Below are positions 51,997-60,320 of a stretch of 64,000 nt of DNA, one piece after another. Origin of the DNA: Isoptericola cucumis (lineage in GTDB: Bacteria; Actinomycetota; Actinomycetes; Actinomycetales; Cellulomonadaceae); contig NZ_BMDG01000008.1 in the NCBI RefSeq assembly GCF_014635665.1, positions 174,927-238,926 on the forward strand. The letters run 5' to 3'. The notes below the pieces were generated by a model. That model ran no database searches, had not been told where the DNA came from, and saw only the letters and a list, made by a program, of their open reading frames with translations. The position numbers and the translations under genes are program-made. Within the stretch, counting starts at the first letter, position 1; the number at the start of each line of letters is the position of its first letter.

Positions 51997-52008
51997 TGCA
52001 ACGTTGTA
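51997..52008. promoter_or_regulatory. LacI operator upstream of GH2
   Basis: TGCAACGTTGTA matches the palindrome TGCAACGTTGCA with one mismatch. It lies in the 92-bp gap between regulator and GH2 gene and matches the pair at 53202-53232. Confidence 0.68.
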
Positions 52009-52020
52009 CCAGCAGGTGGT

Positions 52021-53145
52021 TCAGAGCGACGACGCCGGGCGGCTGCTCTCGCGGACCAGCAGCCGGTGCGCCACCACGGCATCCTCGGGCTCACCCGCGT
52101 CCCCCTCGACCTGCGCGACGGCCCGCCGGACGGCGTGCTCGGCCAGCGCGCCGACGTCAGGCGCGACGGTGGTGAGCGACGGGTTCGCGAACCGCCCGTC
52201 CTCGGTGTTGTCCCAGCCCACGACGGCGACGTCGGCCGGCACCGCCACACCGTTGAGACGCAGGGCGTGCATCGCGCCGAGGGCGAGCTGGTCGTTGCCG
52301 CACAGCAGCCCGTCGATCTCCCCGACGCGCGCGAGCACGCCCTCCACCGCCTCCGCGCCGGACTGGCGGTGGTACTCGTCCACCGGCAGCACCCAGCGCT
52401 CGTCGACCGCGATCCCGGCGGCGTCGAGCTCCTCGCGGAACCCCTGCAGCCGCTGCGTGCTCGACCGGACCGCCTCCTGGCGCTCGGCCCCCAGGAACCC
52501 CAGCCGGCGCCGCCCGGAGTCCAGCAGGTGCCGGGTGGCCTCGCGGGCGGCACGGACGTTGTCGATGCTCACGTGGTCGGTGCCGAGCCCCTGACCTGCC
52601 CTTCCGTCGGGAGGCGTACCGCCGTCCCGCTCGCCCAGGAGCACCATGGGCATGGCGCCGCGCAGCCCGTCCACCTCGGCCAGCGAGAGGGCGAGCGGCG
52701 AGAACACGATCCCGTCGATCAGCCGCACGTCGAACCCGCGCGCGACCGATCGCTCCGCCTCCGGGTCGCCCCGCGTCTCGTCGATGAACACCCGGTACCC
52801 ACGGTCGCGCGCCGCGACGATGACGGCGTGCGCGAGCGCGGCGAAGTACGGCGAGTCGATCTCCGGCACGGCGAGGGCCAGGATGTTCGTCCGCCCGCGC
52901 CGCAGCTGGCGGCCGGCCAGGCTCGGTCGGTACCCGAGCTCGGCGATCGTGCGCTCGACGCGCTCGCGCGTCGCGGCGCCCACGCGGCCCGTGTCGTTGA
53001 CGACGTTCGACACCGTCTTCCAGGACACGCCCGCGGCGGCCGCGACGTCCTTGATGCCCGGCGGCCTGCCGGCCCGTGCCCTCGTGGTGGGGCCGCTGTC
53101 CACGGGCCCGTCGGCGTCGACCCCGTCCGCGTCGGCTGCTCGCAC
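52021..53145 (-). CDS. LacI-family regulator of the GH2/importer locus
   Basis: A 374-residue repressor with a 27-residue acidic and basic N-terminal extension. The helix-turn-helix is GIKDVAAAAGVSWKTVSNVVNDTGRVGAATRERV, then the sugar-sensing domain (ILALAVPEIDSPYFAALAHAVIVAA ... VAVVGWDNTEDGRFANPSLTTVAPDV). The start GTG 53145 is preceded by GGAGGACC. The three TGCAACGTTGCA-like sites flanking it (51997, 53202-53232) are its likely targets, so it would control itself, the GH2 gene and the divergent transporter. Confidence 0.93.
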   Translation of the reverse strand: MRAADADGVDADGPVDSGPTTRARAGRPPGIKDVAAAAGVSWKTVSNVVNDTGRVGAATRERVERTIAELGYRPSLAGRQLRRGRTNILALAVPEIDSPYFAALAHAVIVAARDRGYRVFIDETRGDPEAERSVARGFDVRLIDGIVFSPLALSLAEVDGLRGAMPMVLLGERDGGTPPDGRAGQGLGTDHVSIDNVRAAREATRHLLDSGRRRLGFLGAERQEAVRSSTQRLQGFREELDAAGIAVDERWVLPVDEYHRQSGAEAVEGVLARVGEIDGLLCGNDQLALGAMHALRLNGVAVPADVAVVGWDNTEDGRFANPSLTTVAPDVGALAEHAVRRAVAQVEGDAGEPEDAVVAHRLLVRESSRPASSL

Positions 53146-53201
53146 GGTCCTCCTTCGTGATCAGGGCCGAGTCTTGACGCCCGGCCCGGGGTAGTCCATC
53201 G

Positions 53202-53232
53202 TGGTGCAACGTTAGAGCGCAACGTTGCACCA
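53202..53232. promoter_or_regulatory. Paired LacI operator upstream of the importer operon
   Basis: A perfect 12-bp inverted repeat, TGGTGCAACGTT (53202-53213) and AACGTTGCACCA (53221-53232), with a 7-base spacer. It also contains two overlapping copies of the short operator around AACGTT. It ends 14 bases before the start codon at 53246. Confidence 0.75.
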
Positions 53233-53245
53233 TGGGAGGTCGAGG

Positions 53246-54613
53246 ATGACCGCGCGACGAGGCCGGGGCCCCACGGGACCGGCACCGCACGAGGCACGGG
53301 CACGGTTGTCCCGCCGAGGATTCCTGCAGACGGCGCTCGTCGGCGCAGGGGCGGTGGCGCTCGGCGGCGCCGTCAGCGGCTGCGCGGGAAGCGCGAGCGC
53401 CGGCGGGGGCACGACGGTGCGCATCTGGGACCTCTTCTCGGGCGCCGACGGCGAGCGGATGCAGTCGATGCAGGCCGCGGCGACGCAGGCCCACCCCGAC
53501 GTCTCGATCGAGTCGGTCACCCTCGCCTGGGGCTCCGCGTACTACACCAAGCTCGCGATGGCGTCCTCGGGCGGGCGGCCCCCGGAGGCGGCCGTCATGC
53601 ACATGTCCCGGCTGGCCGGGTACGCGCCGGGCGGGCTGCTCGAGCCCTTCGACCTCGACGCCCTCGCCGCGCTGGGGATCCGCGAGGAGCACTTCGCCCC
53701 CGCGGTCTGGGAACGCGCCACGCACGACGGGCAGCTGTTCGCGCTGCCCCTGGACACGCACCCGTTCATCAACTTCTACTCCCCCGAGATCGCGGGGGCG
53801 GCGGACCTCCTCGACGCCGACGGGAAGTTCACCGCGATCTCCTCCCCGGACGCCTTCCTCGATGCGGGTCGCGCCATGGCCGAGGTCACCGGAGCCACCG
53901 GCATGGCCTTCGGGCATCTGCTCGACACCGCGCAGGCGTGGCGGCTCTTCTGGGGCCTGTACGCCCAGACGGGCGCCGGGTTCGAGCTGACCCCGGGGCG
54001 CAGCGCCGAGCTCGACGAGCAGGCCGCGGTCGAGGTCGTCGAGTTCGTGCAGGCGATGCTCGACGGCACCGTCGCCCCGCCCAAGCAGGACTACCCGGGC
54101 GCCATCGCCAGCTTCGTCACCGGCCGCTCGGGGCTGATCGTCTCGGGCGAGTGGGAGCTGCCGGCATACCAGGACGCGATCCCGGACGTCGGCGGCATGC
54201 CCTTCCCCACCCTGTTCGGCACGCCCGCCAACTACGCGGACTCGCACGCCTTCGTCCTGCCCCGGCAGGAGTTCGCGGACCCCGCGCGTCGCGACGCCAC
54301 GTACCGGGTGCTCGCCGAGATCCTCACGCAGGGCAGCCTCACGTGGGCCGGGGCGGGACACATCCCCGCCTATCAGCCCGTGCTCGACGAGCCCGGGTAC
54401 GCCGAGCTCAGCCCTCAGAAGGACTACGCGGCGGCCGGCGACGTCGTCGTCCTCGACCCGCCCGTGTGGTTCGCGGGGGCCGGCAGCGACTTCCAGGCCC
54501 GCATGTGCGACGCCATGTCGGGCGCCCTGCAGGGGCGGACGAAGGCGACGGCCGCCGTCGAGGGCATGCTCCGCGAGATGGACGACTTCCTCGCGACCCC
54601 CAACCCGGCCTGA
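53246..54613 (+). CDS. Tat-exported sugar-binding lipoprotein (CUT1 importer)
   Basis: A 455-residue substrate-binding protein. The signal has a twin-arginine motif (RLSRRGFLQTALVG) and ends in a lipobox (AVSGCAG), so it is probably folded before export and then lipid-anchored. The mature part begins TTVRIWDLFSGADGERMQSMQAAA and has the type-1 solute-binding fold (PLDTHPFINFYSPEI, YAQTGAGFELTPG, FVTGRSGLIVSGEWELPAYQ). GGGAGG lies about 6-10 bases before ATG 53246; TTG 53225 falls inside the operator and is rejected. It heads an operon with two permeases. Confidence 0.92.
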   Translation: MTARRGRGPTGPAPHEARARLSRRGFLQTALVGAGAVALGGAVSGCAGSASAGGGTTVRIWDLFSGADGERMQSMQAAATQAHPDVSIESVTLAWGSAYYTKLAMASSGGRPPEAAVMHMSRLAGYAPGGLLEPFDLDALAALGIREEHFAPAVWERATHDGQLFALPLDTHPFINFYSPEIAGAADLLDADGKFTAISSPDAFLDAGRAMAEVTGATGMAFGHLLDTAQAWRLFWGLYAQTGAGFELTPGRSAELDEQAAVEVVEFVQAMLDGTVAPPKQDYPGAIASFVTGRSGLIVSGEWELPAYQDAIPDVGGMPFPTLFGTPANYADSHAFVLPRQEFADPARRDATYRVLAEILTQGSLTWAGAGHIPAYQPVLDEPGYAELSPQKDYAAAGDVVVLDPPVWFAGAGSDFQARMCDAMSGALQGRTKATAAVEGMLREMDDFLATPNPA

Positions 54614-54638
54614 GCCCGACCGAGACGAGAGGACGACG

Positions 54639-55580
54639 ATGACCGTCTCCAGCATCCCGCGCGAGACCCGGCCGCAGACCGGGGCCCCCGCCGCGCCGCG
54701 GCCGCGGGCCGGCAGCACCCTGCGCTCCCGGGACCGTTCCGGCTACCTGTTCGTCGCGCCCTTCGCGGTCGCGGCGGCGCTCTTCCTCGCCTGGCCGACG
54801 CTGTCCGGGCTCTGGACCAGCCTGACGAACCGCAGCCTCACCGGGTCCGGAAACGAGTTCATCGGGTTCGCCAACTACGCCGAGGCGTTCAGCGACCCGC
54901 AGGTGTGGCAGACGCTGTGGCAGACGGCGATGTTCACCGTCGCCTCCACCGTCCCGCTCGTGCTGGTCGGCCTCGTCATGGCGCTCCTCGTGCAGACCGG
55001 CCTGCCCGGCCAGTGGCTGTGGCGCACGTCGTTCTTCGCGTCCTACCTGCTGCCGGTGGCCGTCGTGACGGCGATCTTCGCGTGGGCGTTCCAGCCCGAC
55101 ATCGGGCTCTTCAACACCTGGCTGGGCAACATCGGCATCGCCCCCGTCGGGTGGCTCACCGACGAGGGCGTCGCCATGCTCTCGGTCGCCCTGGTGACCG
55201 TCTGGTGGACCGTCGGCTTCAACTTCCTCCTCTACCTGGCGGCCCTCCAGGGCATCCCGTCCACCCTGTACGAGGCGGCGACGATCGACGGCGCGGGCGG
55301 TTGGCGCCGGCTGTTCTCCATCACGCTGCCGCAGCTGCGCAACGTCACCGGCGTCGTGGTCGTGCTCCAGCTGCTCGCCTCGGTCAAGGTCTTCGACCAG
55401 ATCTACCTGCTGACGGCCGGCGGCCCCGACGGCTCGACCCGGTCGATCCTCGAGTACATCTACGACACCGGGTTCACGAACTACCGGCTCGGCTACGCCT
55501 CCGCGATCTCGTACGTGTTCTTCGCGATCATCCTCATCTTCACCCTCGTGCGGCTGCTGCCGACGCGGAAGGAGCGCTGA
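54639..55580 (+). CDS. Sugar ABC transporter permease 1
   Basis: A 313-residue six-helix permease. The hydrophilic N-terminus (about 35 residues) is followed by GYLFVAPFAVAAALFLAWPTLSGLWTSL. The EAA loop is YEAATIDGAGGWRRLFSITLPQLRNV. GAGAGGA precedes ATG 54639. The MalF-type partner of the following gene, one base before it. Confidence 0.93.
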   Translation: MTVSSIPRETRPQTGAPAAPRPRAGSTLRSRDRSGYLFVAPFAVAAALFLAWPTLSGLWTSLTNRSLTGSGNEFIGFANYAEAFSDPQVWQTLWQTAMFTVASTVPLVLVGLVMALLVQTGLPGQWLWRTSFFASYLLPVAVVTAIFAWAFQPDIGLFNTWLGNIGIAPVGWLTDEGVAMLSVALVTVWWTVGFNFLLYLAALQGIPSTLYEAATIDGAGGWRRLFSITLPQLRNVTGVVVVLQLLASVKVFDQIYLLTAGGPDGSTRSILEYIYDTGFTNYRLGYASAISYVFFAIILIFTLVRLLPTRKER

Positions 55581-55581
55581 C

Positions 55582-56535
55582 ATGTCCGTCGTCGACCTCG
55601 ACCGGCCCGACGCCCAGCCCGCCGCGTCCGCACCGCGCGGGCGGCGGTCGCTCGGCGAGGCGCGGCGTGCCCGCGCCGCCGAGAACCGCACCCTCACCCG
55701 GCTCACGCTCGGCACCAGCCGCTGGGCCCGCGTGCTCGCCCTCGTGGCTCTCGTCGTGCTGGCCGCCGCGTGGCTCGTCCCCCTGCTGTGGGGGCTCGAC
55801 ACGTCCTTCAAGACCGAGACGGACGCCGCGTCGAGCGCCACCTGGGTGCCGCCGTCGGGCTTCACCCTCGAGGCGTACGCGACCGTGCTGGCGCGCGGGG
55901 ACGTGCTGCTGTGGACGTGGAACACGACCGTCGTCGCGGTGGCCGTCACCGCGATCACCGTGCTGATCTCGGCGATGGCGGCCTACGCCTTCTCGCGCAC
56001 CCTGTTCCGTGGCCGGCGGGCGCTCATGGCCCTCACGGTCGCGTCGATCCTCATCCCGCCGCAGATCCTCATCGTCCCGCTGTTCCAGCAGATGCAGGTG
56101 TTCGGGCTCGTGGACACGCTCGCGGCCGTGATCCTGCCGCAGGTGGTCGCGCCCGTCATGGTGTTCATCCTCAAGCGGTTCTTCGACGCGATCCCGGAGG
56201 AGCTGCTCGACGCCGCGCGCATCGACGGGGCGGGGTCGTGGCGGCTGTTCTGGACGATCGTCATGCCGCTGTCGCGCTCGATCCTCGTCGCCGTCGCGAT
56301 CTTCGTGTTCATCGGCGCGTGGAACAACTTCCTGTGGCCTTTCATCATCACCAACGACCCGTCGCTGATGACGCTGCCCGTCGGCCTCGCCACGGTGAAG
56401 AGCGCTTACGGCGTGCAGTACGCCGAGACGATGGCAGCGGCCATGATCGCGGCGCTGCCGTTGCTGGTGGTGTTCATGCTCTTCCAGCGCCGCATCGTGC
56501 AGGGCGTGGCGACGACCGGCATGGGCGGCCAGTAG
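55582..56535 (+). CDS. Sugar ABC transporter permease 2
   Basis: A 317-residue MalG-type permease with six helices; the first is VLALVALVVLAAAWLVPLLWGL after a long basic N-terminus. The EAA loop is LDAARIDGAGSWRLFWTIVMPLSRS. GGAAGGAGCG precedes ATG 55582. No ATPase gene follows, so it must share an ATPase encoded elsewhere, as MsiK serves several importers in actinobacteria. Confidence 0.93.
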   Translation: MSVVDLDRPDAQPAASAPRGRRSLGEARRARAAENRTLTRLTLGTSRWARVLALVALVVLAAAWLVPLLWGLDTSFKTETDAASSATWVPPSGFTLEAYATVLARGDVLLWTWNTTVVAVAVTAITVLISAMAAYAFSRTLFRGRRALMALTVASILIPPQILIVPLFQQMQVFGLVDTLAAVILPQVVAPVMVFILKRFFDAIPEELLDAARIDGAGSWRLFWTIVMPLSRSILVAVAIFVFIGAWNNFLWPFIITNDPSLMTLPVGLATVKSAYGVQYAETMAAAMIAALPLLVVFMLFQRRIVQGVATTGMGGQ

Positions 56536-56539
56536 CCGG

Positions 56540-56545
56540 GACAAT
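56540..56545 (+). promoter_or_regulatory. -10 element of the leaderless APP1-like gene
   Basis: GACAAT ends six bases before ATG 56552, overlapping the gap after the permease stop. Confidence 0.35.
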
Positions 56546-56551
56546 CGGGGC

Positions 56552-57643
56552 ATGACGACCCCGTCCGCGCGGCCCTCGCAACGCCCGCACGTCGCCGCGG
56601 TGCTCGAGGACCGGTTCTACGAGGCCGCGGGCTGGCTGCTGCGACGCCTGGGCTGGCGGCTGCGGGTCGAGGCGTACACGGGCTACGGCTCCCCGGGCCG
56701 GGTGCGGGTCCTCGCCCGCGTGCTGCTGGCGCGGCCGCGCACCGGCGGCGAGGACCGCACGGCCCGCCGTGCGGCCCGGCGCGGGTTCCGGCACTTCCTC
56801 ACCGTGCCCGCGCCGGGGCGGCGCGTGCGGGTCGAGGTGGGCGGCGAGGCCGTGGTCGTGACGACGGACCGCGCGGGCTACGTCGACGTCGAGGTCCGCC
56901 CCGTCGCGCCGCTGCAGCCGGGGTGGCGCCGTGCCGTCCTCGTCGGCCTGGACCAGCCCGAGACGTGCGCGGCCGACGCCCCGCTGCTGGTGGTGGACGA
57001 GCGGGCACGGTTCGGCGTGGTCAGCGACATCGACGACACGACGATGGTCACCGCGGTGCCCCGCCCGCTGCTGGCGGCCTGGAACACGTTCGTCCGGCAC
57101 GCCGGGTCGCGACGGCCGGTCGCCGGGATGCCGGAGCTGTACCGGGCGCTGGAGGACGCGCACCCGACGGCGCCGTTCGTCTACCTGTCGACGGGCGCGT
57201 GGAACACCGCCGCCACCCTGCGGGCGTTCCTCTCCCGCCACGACTACCCCGCGGGCCCCCTGCTGCTCTCCGACTGGGGACCCACCCTCACCGGCTGGTT
57301 CCGCCGCGGCCAGGCCCACAAGGACGCCAGCCTGGACCTGCTCATGACCTGGTTCCCGCACGTGCGCTGGCTGCTGGTGGGCGACGACGGCCAGCACGAC
57401 GCGGAGGTCTACGCGCGCGCCGTCGACCGGTGGCCAGGGCAGGTGGAGGCGGTCGCGATCCGGCGGCTCACCGCCGGTCAGCGGGTCCTTGCCGGGAACC
57501 TGCCGGTCCCGGCCGGCGACGGGGCCGGCGGCGCGGACGACGTCGGCCGGGTCGTCACCCGTCCGGTCCCGGTGGTCGAGGGGCGCGACGGGCACGAGCT
57601 CGCCCGGCGCCTCGGCGAGGTGCCGGGCGTGCTCGGGCCGTGA
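56552..57643 (+). CDS. APP1/DUF2183 phosphatidate phosphatase-like protein
   Basis: A 363-residue protein of the App1 (DUF2183) family of HAD-type phosphatases; yeast App1 hydrolyses phosphatidate. Residues 1-150 form the N-terminal all-beta region (YTGYGSPGRVRVLARVLL, VPAPGRRVRVEV). The catalytic motif is SDIDDTTMV (Asp159, Asp161), with STGAWNTAATLRAFLSRHDYPAGPLLL in the middle and the HAD acidic site VGDDGQHDAEVY. No signal peptide or membrane helix. Actinobacterial homologues are uncharacterised. The gene is separated from the preceding permease by 16 bp and probably has its own promoter. Confidence 0.88.
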   Translation: MTTPSARPSQRPHVAAVLEDRFYEAAGWLLRRLGWRLRVEAYTGYGSPGRVRVLARVLLARPRTGGEDRTARRAARRGFRHFLTVPAPGRRVRVEVGGEAVVVTTDRAGYVDVEVRPVAPLQPGWRRAVLVGLDQPETCAADAPLLVVDERARFGVVSDIDDTTMVTAVPRPLLAAWNTFVRHAGSRRPVAGMPELYRALEDAHPTAPFVYLSTGAWNTAATLRAFLSRHDYPAGPLLLSDWGPTLTGWFRRGQAHKDASLDLLMTWFPHVRWLLVGDDGQHDAEVYARAVDRWPGQVEAVAIRRLTAGQRVLAGNLPVPAGDGAGGADDVGRVVTRPVPVVEGRDGHELARRLGEVPGVLGP

Positions 57644-57659
57644 CGCCCGGGCGGGGTCC

Positions 57660-58790
57660 TCAGCCCCGGCCGCAGGTGCGGCACGTGCCGCGCCGGCGCA
57701 GCCAGTAGGCGTAGGTCGCGGCGCCCAGCGCCACGGACCACAGCGGCCACAGGAAGGTGGGGCCGATCGCGCCCCAGGTGTCGGCGTCGAGGTGCATGAG
57801 GCCCTGCTGCATGCCGATCGCGATCATCGACAGGCCGGCGGGCAGGACGGCGACGGCCACGAGCGTCGCGGGGACGACCGCCAGCCCGACCGGCACCCGC
57901 CGGCCCGCGAGGCCCGCCATCCAGCGCGGGAACACCTCGCCCCACCGCTGGAACAGCCCGAGCGTCAGCACGGCTCCCAGGAGGGCGAAGACGCCGAGCC
58001 CGATCGGCCCGACGAGGTGGATCCCCCGCATCGACTCCACGCTCGACCGGTCGAAGCCGAGCGGGATCCCCAGCACCCACGCGATGCGCGTCACGCCGTA
58101 GAACGCGGGGATCGCCGCGGCGAGCAGCGCGGCCGTCCGGCCCCACCGTGCGGCCGCGGCCGGCGTCGTCCACGCGGGGTCGGCGCCGTCGTGGCGGCGC
58201 CCGCAGCGTTCGCACGCCGCGGCCGTCCGGCGCGCGTAGCGGACCGCGACGACGGCGAGCAGCACCGCCCCCACCAGGACGGAGGCCTGGAACAGGAAGC
58301 CCGGCTCGACGTAGGTGCTGAGCTTGGCGCGGACCTCCGCGCTGAACGCCGACGTCACCAGCAACGCCGGCAGGTAGCCGAGGCCGGCCAGGACCGTGGC
58401 GTCCACGAGCAGCGTCGCGCCCGCCAGGACGACGGCGGCGGCCGCGAGCGCCGTCGCCCGCACGGCACGGGAGGCGTCGCGCCCCCAGCGCATCCACGCC
58501 GCGACGACCGCCCCGAGGACGGCGAGCGCGGCGATCCCGGCGGACAGCGTGCCGTCGGGGACGTCGCGCAGCAGGCCGCTGTTGAGGGCGTCCGGCGCCA
58601 CGGCGGCGGCACCGACCTCCGCGCGCCCGGTGACGGCGTCGACCACGGCCAGCGCCGCGCCGACGCCCCACCACACGACGGCGAGCGTGCCGAGGCGCCG
58701 CGGCGGCGGGTGGTCGAGCGTGCCTCGGGCCCGGGCGGCTCGGCCGGCCGGGGCGCTGGTCAGGTCGGTGGTCGGGTCGTCGGTCGTCAT
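57660..58790 (-). CDS. Hypothetical multi-spanning membrane protein with Cys-pair motifs
   Basis: A 376-residue protein with about eight to nine helices, not recognised. Segments include LGTLAVVWWGVGAALAVVDAV, GIAALAVLGAVVAAWMRWG, LVGAVLLAVVAVRYA, GLGVFALLGAVLTLGLFQRW and TFLWPLWSVALGAATYAYW. A cytoplasmic loop has CERCGRRHDG and the C-terminus has CRTCGRG, two CxxC pairs that could bind zinc. The start ATG 58790 lies downstream of the CTCCCCC palindrome shared with the kinase gene, so it is a likely target of the adjacent NarL-type regulator. Its stop lies 16 bp from the convergent APP1-like gene. Confidence 0.8.
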   Translation of the reverse strand: MTTDDPTTDLTSAPAGRAARARGTLDHPPPRRLGTLAVVWWGVGAALAVVDAVTGRAEVGAAAVAPDALNSGLLRDVPDGTLSAGIAALAVLGAVVAAWMRWGRDASRAVRATALAAAAVVLAGATLLVDATVLAGLGYLPALLVTSAFSAEVRAKLSTYVEPGFLFQASVLVGAVLLAVVAVRYARRTAAACERCGRRHDGADPAWTTPAAAARWGRTAALLAAAIPAFYGVTRIAWVLGIPLGFDRSSVESMRGIHLVGPIGLGVFALLGAVLTLGLFQRWGEVFPRWMAGLAGRRVPVGLAVVPATLVAVAVLPAGLSMIAIGMQQGLMHLDADTWGAIGPTFLWPLWSVALGAATYAYWLRRRGTCRTCGRG

Positions 58791-58843
58791 GAATCGACCC
58801 TCGTCGGCCGCCGGGCCCGGCAGATCCCCCGCGACGACCGACC

Positions 58844-58865
58844 GTCTCCCCCGTCCGGGGGAGAC
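58844..58865. promoter_or_regulatory. CTCCCCC palindrome, operator or terminator
   Basis: GTCTCCCCC (58844-58852) pairs with GGGGGAGAC (58857-58865) across 4 bases. It lies 54 bp upstream of the membrane-protein start and 45 bp downstream of the response-regulator stop. The near-identical sequence at 62967 favours an operator. A lone GGGGGAG half-site is at 58882-58888. Confidence 0.6.
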
Positions 58866-58909
58866 GTGCGCAGCCCGGTCAGGGGGAGCCGCCGCGCGAG
58901 CGGCGGGGC

Positions 58910-59605
58910 TCAGGGGCGGTGCACGGGCACGAAGCCGGACTCGTAGGCCCGGACGACGGCCTGGGTGCGGTCGCGGACGCCGAGCTTGGCGAGCACGTTG
59001 CCGACGTGGGTGCGGACGGTCTCGACGCCCAGGTACAGCTCGCCCGCGATCTCCGCGTTCGACATCCCGCCCGCCATCAGGCGCAGCACCTCGCCCTCGC
59101 GGTCGGTGAGGCGGGCGTCGCGCAGGCCGTCGCCGGCGTCGGCGCCGCCGGAGCTCGCGACGAGCCGACGGACGGCGTCGGGGAAGAGGAGCGAGTCGCC
59201 GCGGGCCACGACGCGCACCGCCTGGGCGACCTCCTCCGGCCGTGCCCGCTTGAGCAGGAAGCCCTGGGCCCCGGCGTGCAGGGCGTCGAGCACGTGGTCG
59301 TCGTTCTCGAACGTCGTCAGCACGAGCACGCGGGGCACCGTCGCCCCCCGCCGTTCGGCGTTGCCGAGCGCTCGCGTGGCGGCGATGCCGTCCACGTGCG
59401 GCATGCGGACGTCCATGAGGACGACGTCGGGCCGGGTGTCGGCGACGAGCGCCGGCACCTGGGACCCGTCCTCCGCCTCCCCGACGACGGTGAGCCCGGG
59501 CTCCGAGTCGAGGATGACGCGCAGGCCGGCGCGGACCAGCGGCTCGTCGTCGACGATCCCCACGCGGATCGGTGCGGGCGGGGTGCTTGCGGGCTGCTCG
59601 GTCAC
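58910..59605 (-). CDS. NarL/LuxR-type response regulator
   Basis: A 231-residue regulator. The receiver domain has the acidic pair Asp19/Asp20, phospho-acceptor Asp65 (VVLMDVRMPH), Thr-Thr in LVLTTFEN and Lys in FLLKRARPEE. The LuxR helix-turn-helix is DREGEVLRLMAGGMSNAEIAGELYLGVETVRTHVGNVLAKL. Start GTG 59605. The matching kinase is probably the HisKA_3-type protein at 61613-62932, separated from it by an ArsR-MFS pair on the other strand. Confidence 0.93.
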   Translation of the reverse strand: MTEQPASTPPAPIRVGIVDDEPLVRAGLRVILDSEPGLTVVGEAEDGSQVPALVADTRPDVVLMDVRMPHVDGIAATRALGNAERRGATVPRVLVLTTFENDDHVLDALHAGAQGFLLKRARPEEVAQAVRVVARGDSLLFPDAVRRLVASSGGADAGDGLRDARLTDREGEVLRLMAGGMSNAEIAGELYLGVETVRTHVGNVLAKLGVRDRTQAVVRAYESGFVPVHRP

Positions 59606-59674
59606 GACGCCGATCCTGCCGTACCCGCGGTGCCGGGGCCGTCCGCGGAGTCGCCTCGGGCCATTTAACGACCC

Positions 59675-59702
59675 ACAAGAGTTCTTGTACAACAGTTCTT
59701 GT
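59675..59702. promoter_or_regulatory. Tandem operators of the ArsR-type regulator
   Basis: ACAAGAGTTCTTGT (59675-59688), a perfect palindrome, is followed immediately by ACAACAGTTCTTGT (59689-59702). The pair overlaps the promoter of the gene at 59721 and fits autoregulation. Confidence 0.65.
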
Positions 59703-59707
59703 GGGTA

Positions 59708-59713
59708 TACGGT
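59708..59713 (+). promoter_or_regulatory. -10 element of the ArsR-MFS operon
   Basis: TACGGT ends seven bases before ATG 59721, just after the tandem operators, giving a leaderless mRNA. Confidence 0.45.
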
Positions 59714-59720
59714 CGTGCGC

Positions 59721-60320
59721 ATGGACCAGGAACCCGACCCCACCGCGCCCGCCGCCCGCGAGGTCCGGACCGTCACCGAGGCCAAGGCGCTGGCCGCGCT
59801 GGCCCACCCGTACCGGGCCCGCATCGTCGACGCGCTCAAGGTGGACGGCCCCTCGACCACGTCCGCCATCGCACGACGCACCGGCCAGGCCGTGGGCAGC
59901 GCCAGCCACCACCTGCGCGCGCTGCTCGACGCCGGGCTCGTGGACGACGCGCCGGAGCTGGCGAAGAACCGCCGCGAACGCGTGTGGCGGCTGGTCAGCC
60001 CAGGCGTTCGCTGGTCGCGTCGGGAGTTCGCCGACGACCCGGCCGCGGTCGCTGCCGCGCACGCCGCCGAGGCGCTCCACCTCCAGCGGCAGTTCGAGCG
60101 CACCCGCACGTGGCTCGGGGACTCCGAGTCCGCTCCCGAGTGGGACGACACGGCGTTCGCCACCCAGCGCTGGCTGCATCTCTCCCCGGCCGAGCTGGCC
60201 GAGCTCGGCGCCGAGGTCGAGCAGGTCCTCGCCCGGTGGTCCCGCCGTGAGCTGCCGGACGACGGCGCGGAGCGCGAGTCCGTGCTGGTCTTCGCCCGCG
60301 GGTTCCCGGCGCAGCCGTGA
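59721..60320 (+). CDS. ArsR-type winged-helix transcriptional regulator
   Basis: A 199-residue regulator. The N-terminal winged helix is AKALAALAHPYRARIVDALKVDGPSTTSAIARRTGQAVGSASHHLRALLDAGLVDD, typical of ArsR/SmtB-type or related DUF-bearing HTH_20 proteins. The C-terminal part (about 100-199) is helical with RRELPDDG near the end and no obvious metal-binding Cys pair, so it probably senses an organic ligand rather than metal. The stop overlaps the MFS start (GTGA at 60317-60320). The local-repressor-plus-exporter arrangement is typical of drug-efflux control. Confidence 0.88.
   Translation: MDQEPDPTAPAAREVRTVTEAKALAALAHPYRARIVDALKVDGPSTTSAIARRTGQAVGSASHHLRALLDAGLVDDAPELAKNRRERVWRLVSPGVRWSRREFADDPAAVAAAHAAEALHLQRQFERTRTWLGDSESAPEWDDTAFATQRWLHLSPAELAELGAEVEQVLARWSRRELPDDGAERESVLVFARGFPAQP

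Noticed and set aside
53225..53245. TTG 53225 as the start of the Tat lipoprotein
   Set aside because: It is inside the operator; ATG 53246 has a good ribosome-binding site and gives a proper twin-arginine signal.
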